Shown here: one piece after another, positions 5,012 to 5,092 of the stretch
How positions within the stretch are numbered: the first letter of the stretch is position 1
How the letters are laid out: each line of letters opens with the position of its first letter
Assembly: GCA_937988745.1 (NCBI GenBank)
Contig: CALKAR010000276.1
Coordinates: forward strand, 1-5,092
Origin: an uncultured Peptococcaceae bacterium
GTDB lineage: Bacteria; Bacillota; Limnochordia; Darwinibacteriales; Darwinibacteriaceae
Reading direction: 5' to 3'
Length of the DNA: 5,092 nucleotides
The notes under the pieces: generated by a model
Told to the model about the DNA's origin: nothing
The model's database searches: none
What the model saw: the letters and a program-made list of their open reading frames with translations, nothing else
Made by a program: the position numbers and the translations under genes

Positions 5012-5040
5012 ACATTAGCATCCGTTGTATTCAGGGTCAA
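5012..5040 (-). promoter_or_regulatory. Probable promoter of the erm leader-erm operon
   Basis: On the minus strand TTGACC (5040-5035) is a near-consensus -35. After 17 nt comes TAATGT (5017-5012), which fits the actinobacterial -10 form TAnnnT, with TG one base upstream (5020-5019) as in extended -10 promoters. Transcription would then start at about 5006-5004, almost on the leader ATG at 5004. The 52 bases further upstream to the window edge show nothing else recognisable. Confidence 0.65.
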
Positions 5041-5092
5041 GTCCGACGGAGTGGTGTTTCTGCCTTTCGTTGAAACAAGCAGTGTGATGGCG

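Noticed and set aside
1..5092. tRNA genes, CRISPR arrays or complete insertion sequences
   Set aside because: No cloverleaf-like sequence, regularly spaced repeat or transposase gene with terminal repeats was found on reading both strands.

Overview
The window suggests a Gram-positive actinobacterium, probably a Corynebacterium, Arcanobacterium/Trueperella, Bifidobacterium or Actinomyces relative. The evidence is an Erm(X)-like 23S rRNA methyltransferase with its own leader peptide, a TAnnnT-type -10 element and weak ribosome binding sites. The genus cannot be fixed from sequence alone. Base composition is mosaic: the ATPase gene is AT-richer than the erm gene (23 G/C of 60 at 361-420 against 41 of 60 at 4441-4500). 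This fits an accessory region assembled from parts of different origin.

Layout, left to right. (1) Positions 1-146, minus strand: the N-terminal 48 codons of a serine recombinase/resolvase that runs off the left edge. (2) 147-355: intergenic, with a 7+2+7 palindrome about 40 nt before the next gene. (3) 356-2527, plus strand: a stand-alone 723-residue ABC/SMC-type ATPase of the PrrC/RloC-like (AAA_13) kind. Its C-terminal domain carries an RxxxE...H arrangement that could be a HEPN-type RNase site, making it a candidate one-gene antiphage effector. (4) 2528-2652: a convergent intergenic gap with a probable bidirectional terminator. (5) 3936 down to 2653, minus strand: a tight two-gene unit, an Abi-family HEPN protein (RNRCAHHE motif) followed 9 bp later by a small S51 (peptidase E-like) Ser hydrolase. 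(6) 3937-4056: an intergenic gap with a palindrome next to the abi start and a terminator-like hairpin facing the opposite way to the local genes. (7) 5040 down to 4057, minus strand: a complete inducible macrolide-resistance cassette. It has a promoter, a 15-codon leader peptide (MLILGTASMRLRRNR), alternative attenuator hairpins, a Shine-Dalgarno that can be base-paired, and a 266-residue Erm methyltransferase.

How the genes work together. The Erm cassette protects the ribosome and is the best understood part: a drug-stalled ribosome on the leader would refold the RNA and expose the erm start. The ATPase and the Abi protein are both likely RNA-targeting abortive-infection factors, so the segment reads as a small defence and resistance island next to a site-specific recombinase. 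The S51 gene sits behind abi, and its role with abi is unknown. No tRNA, rRNA, CRISPR array or complete insertion sequence was seen.
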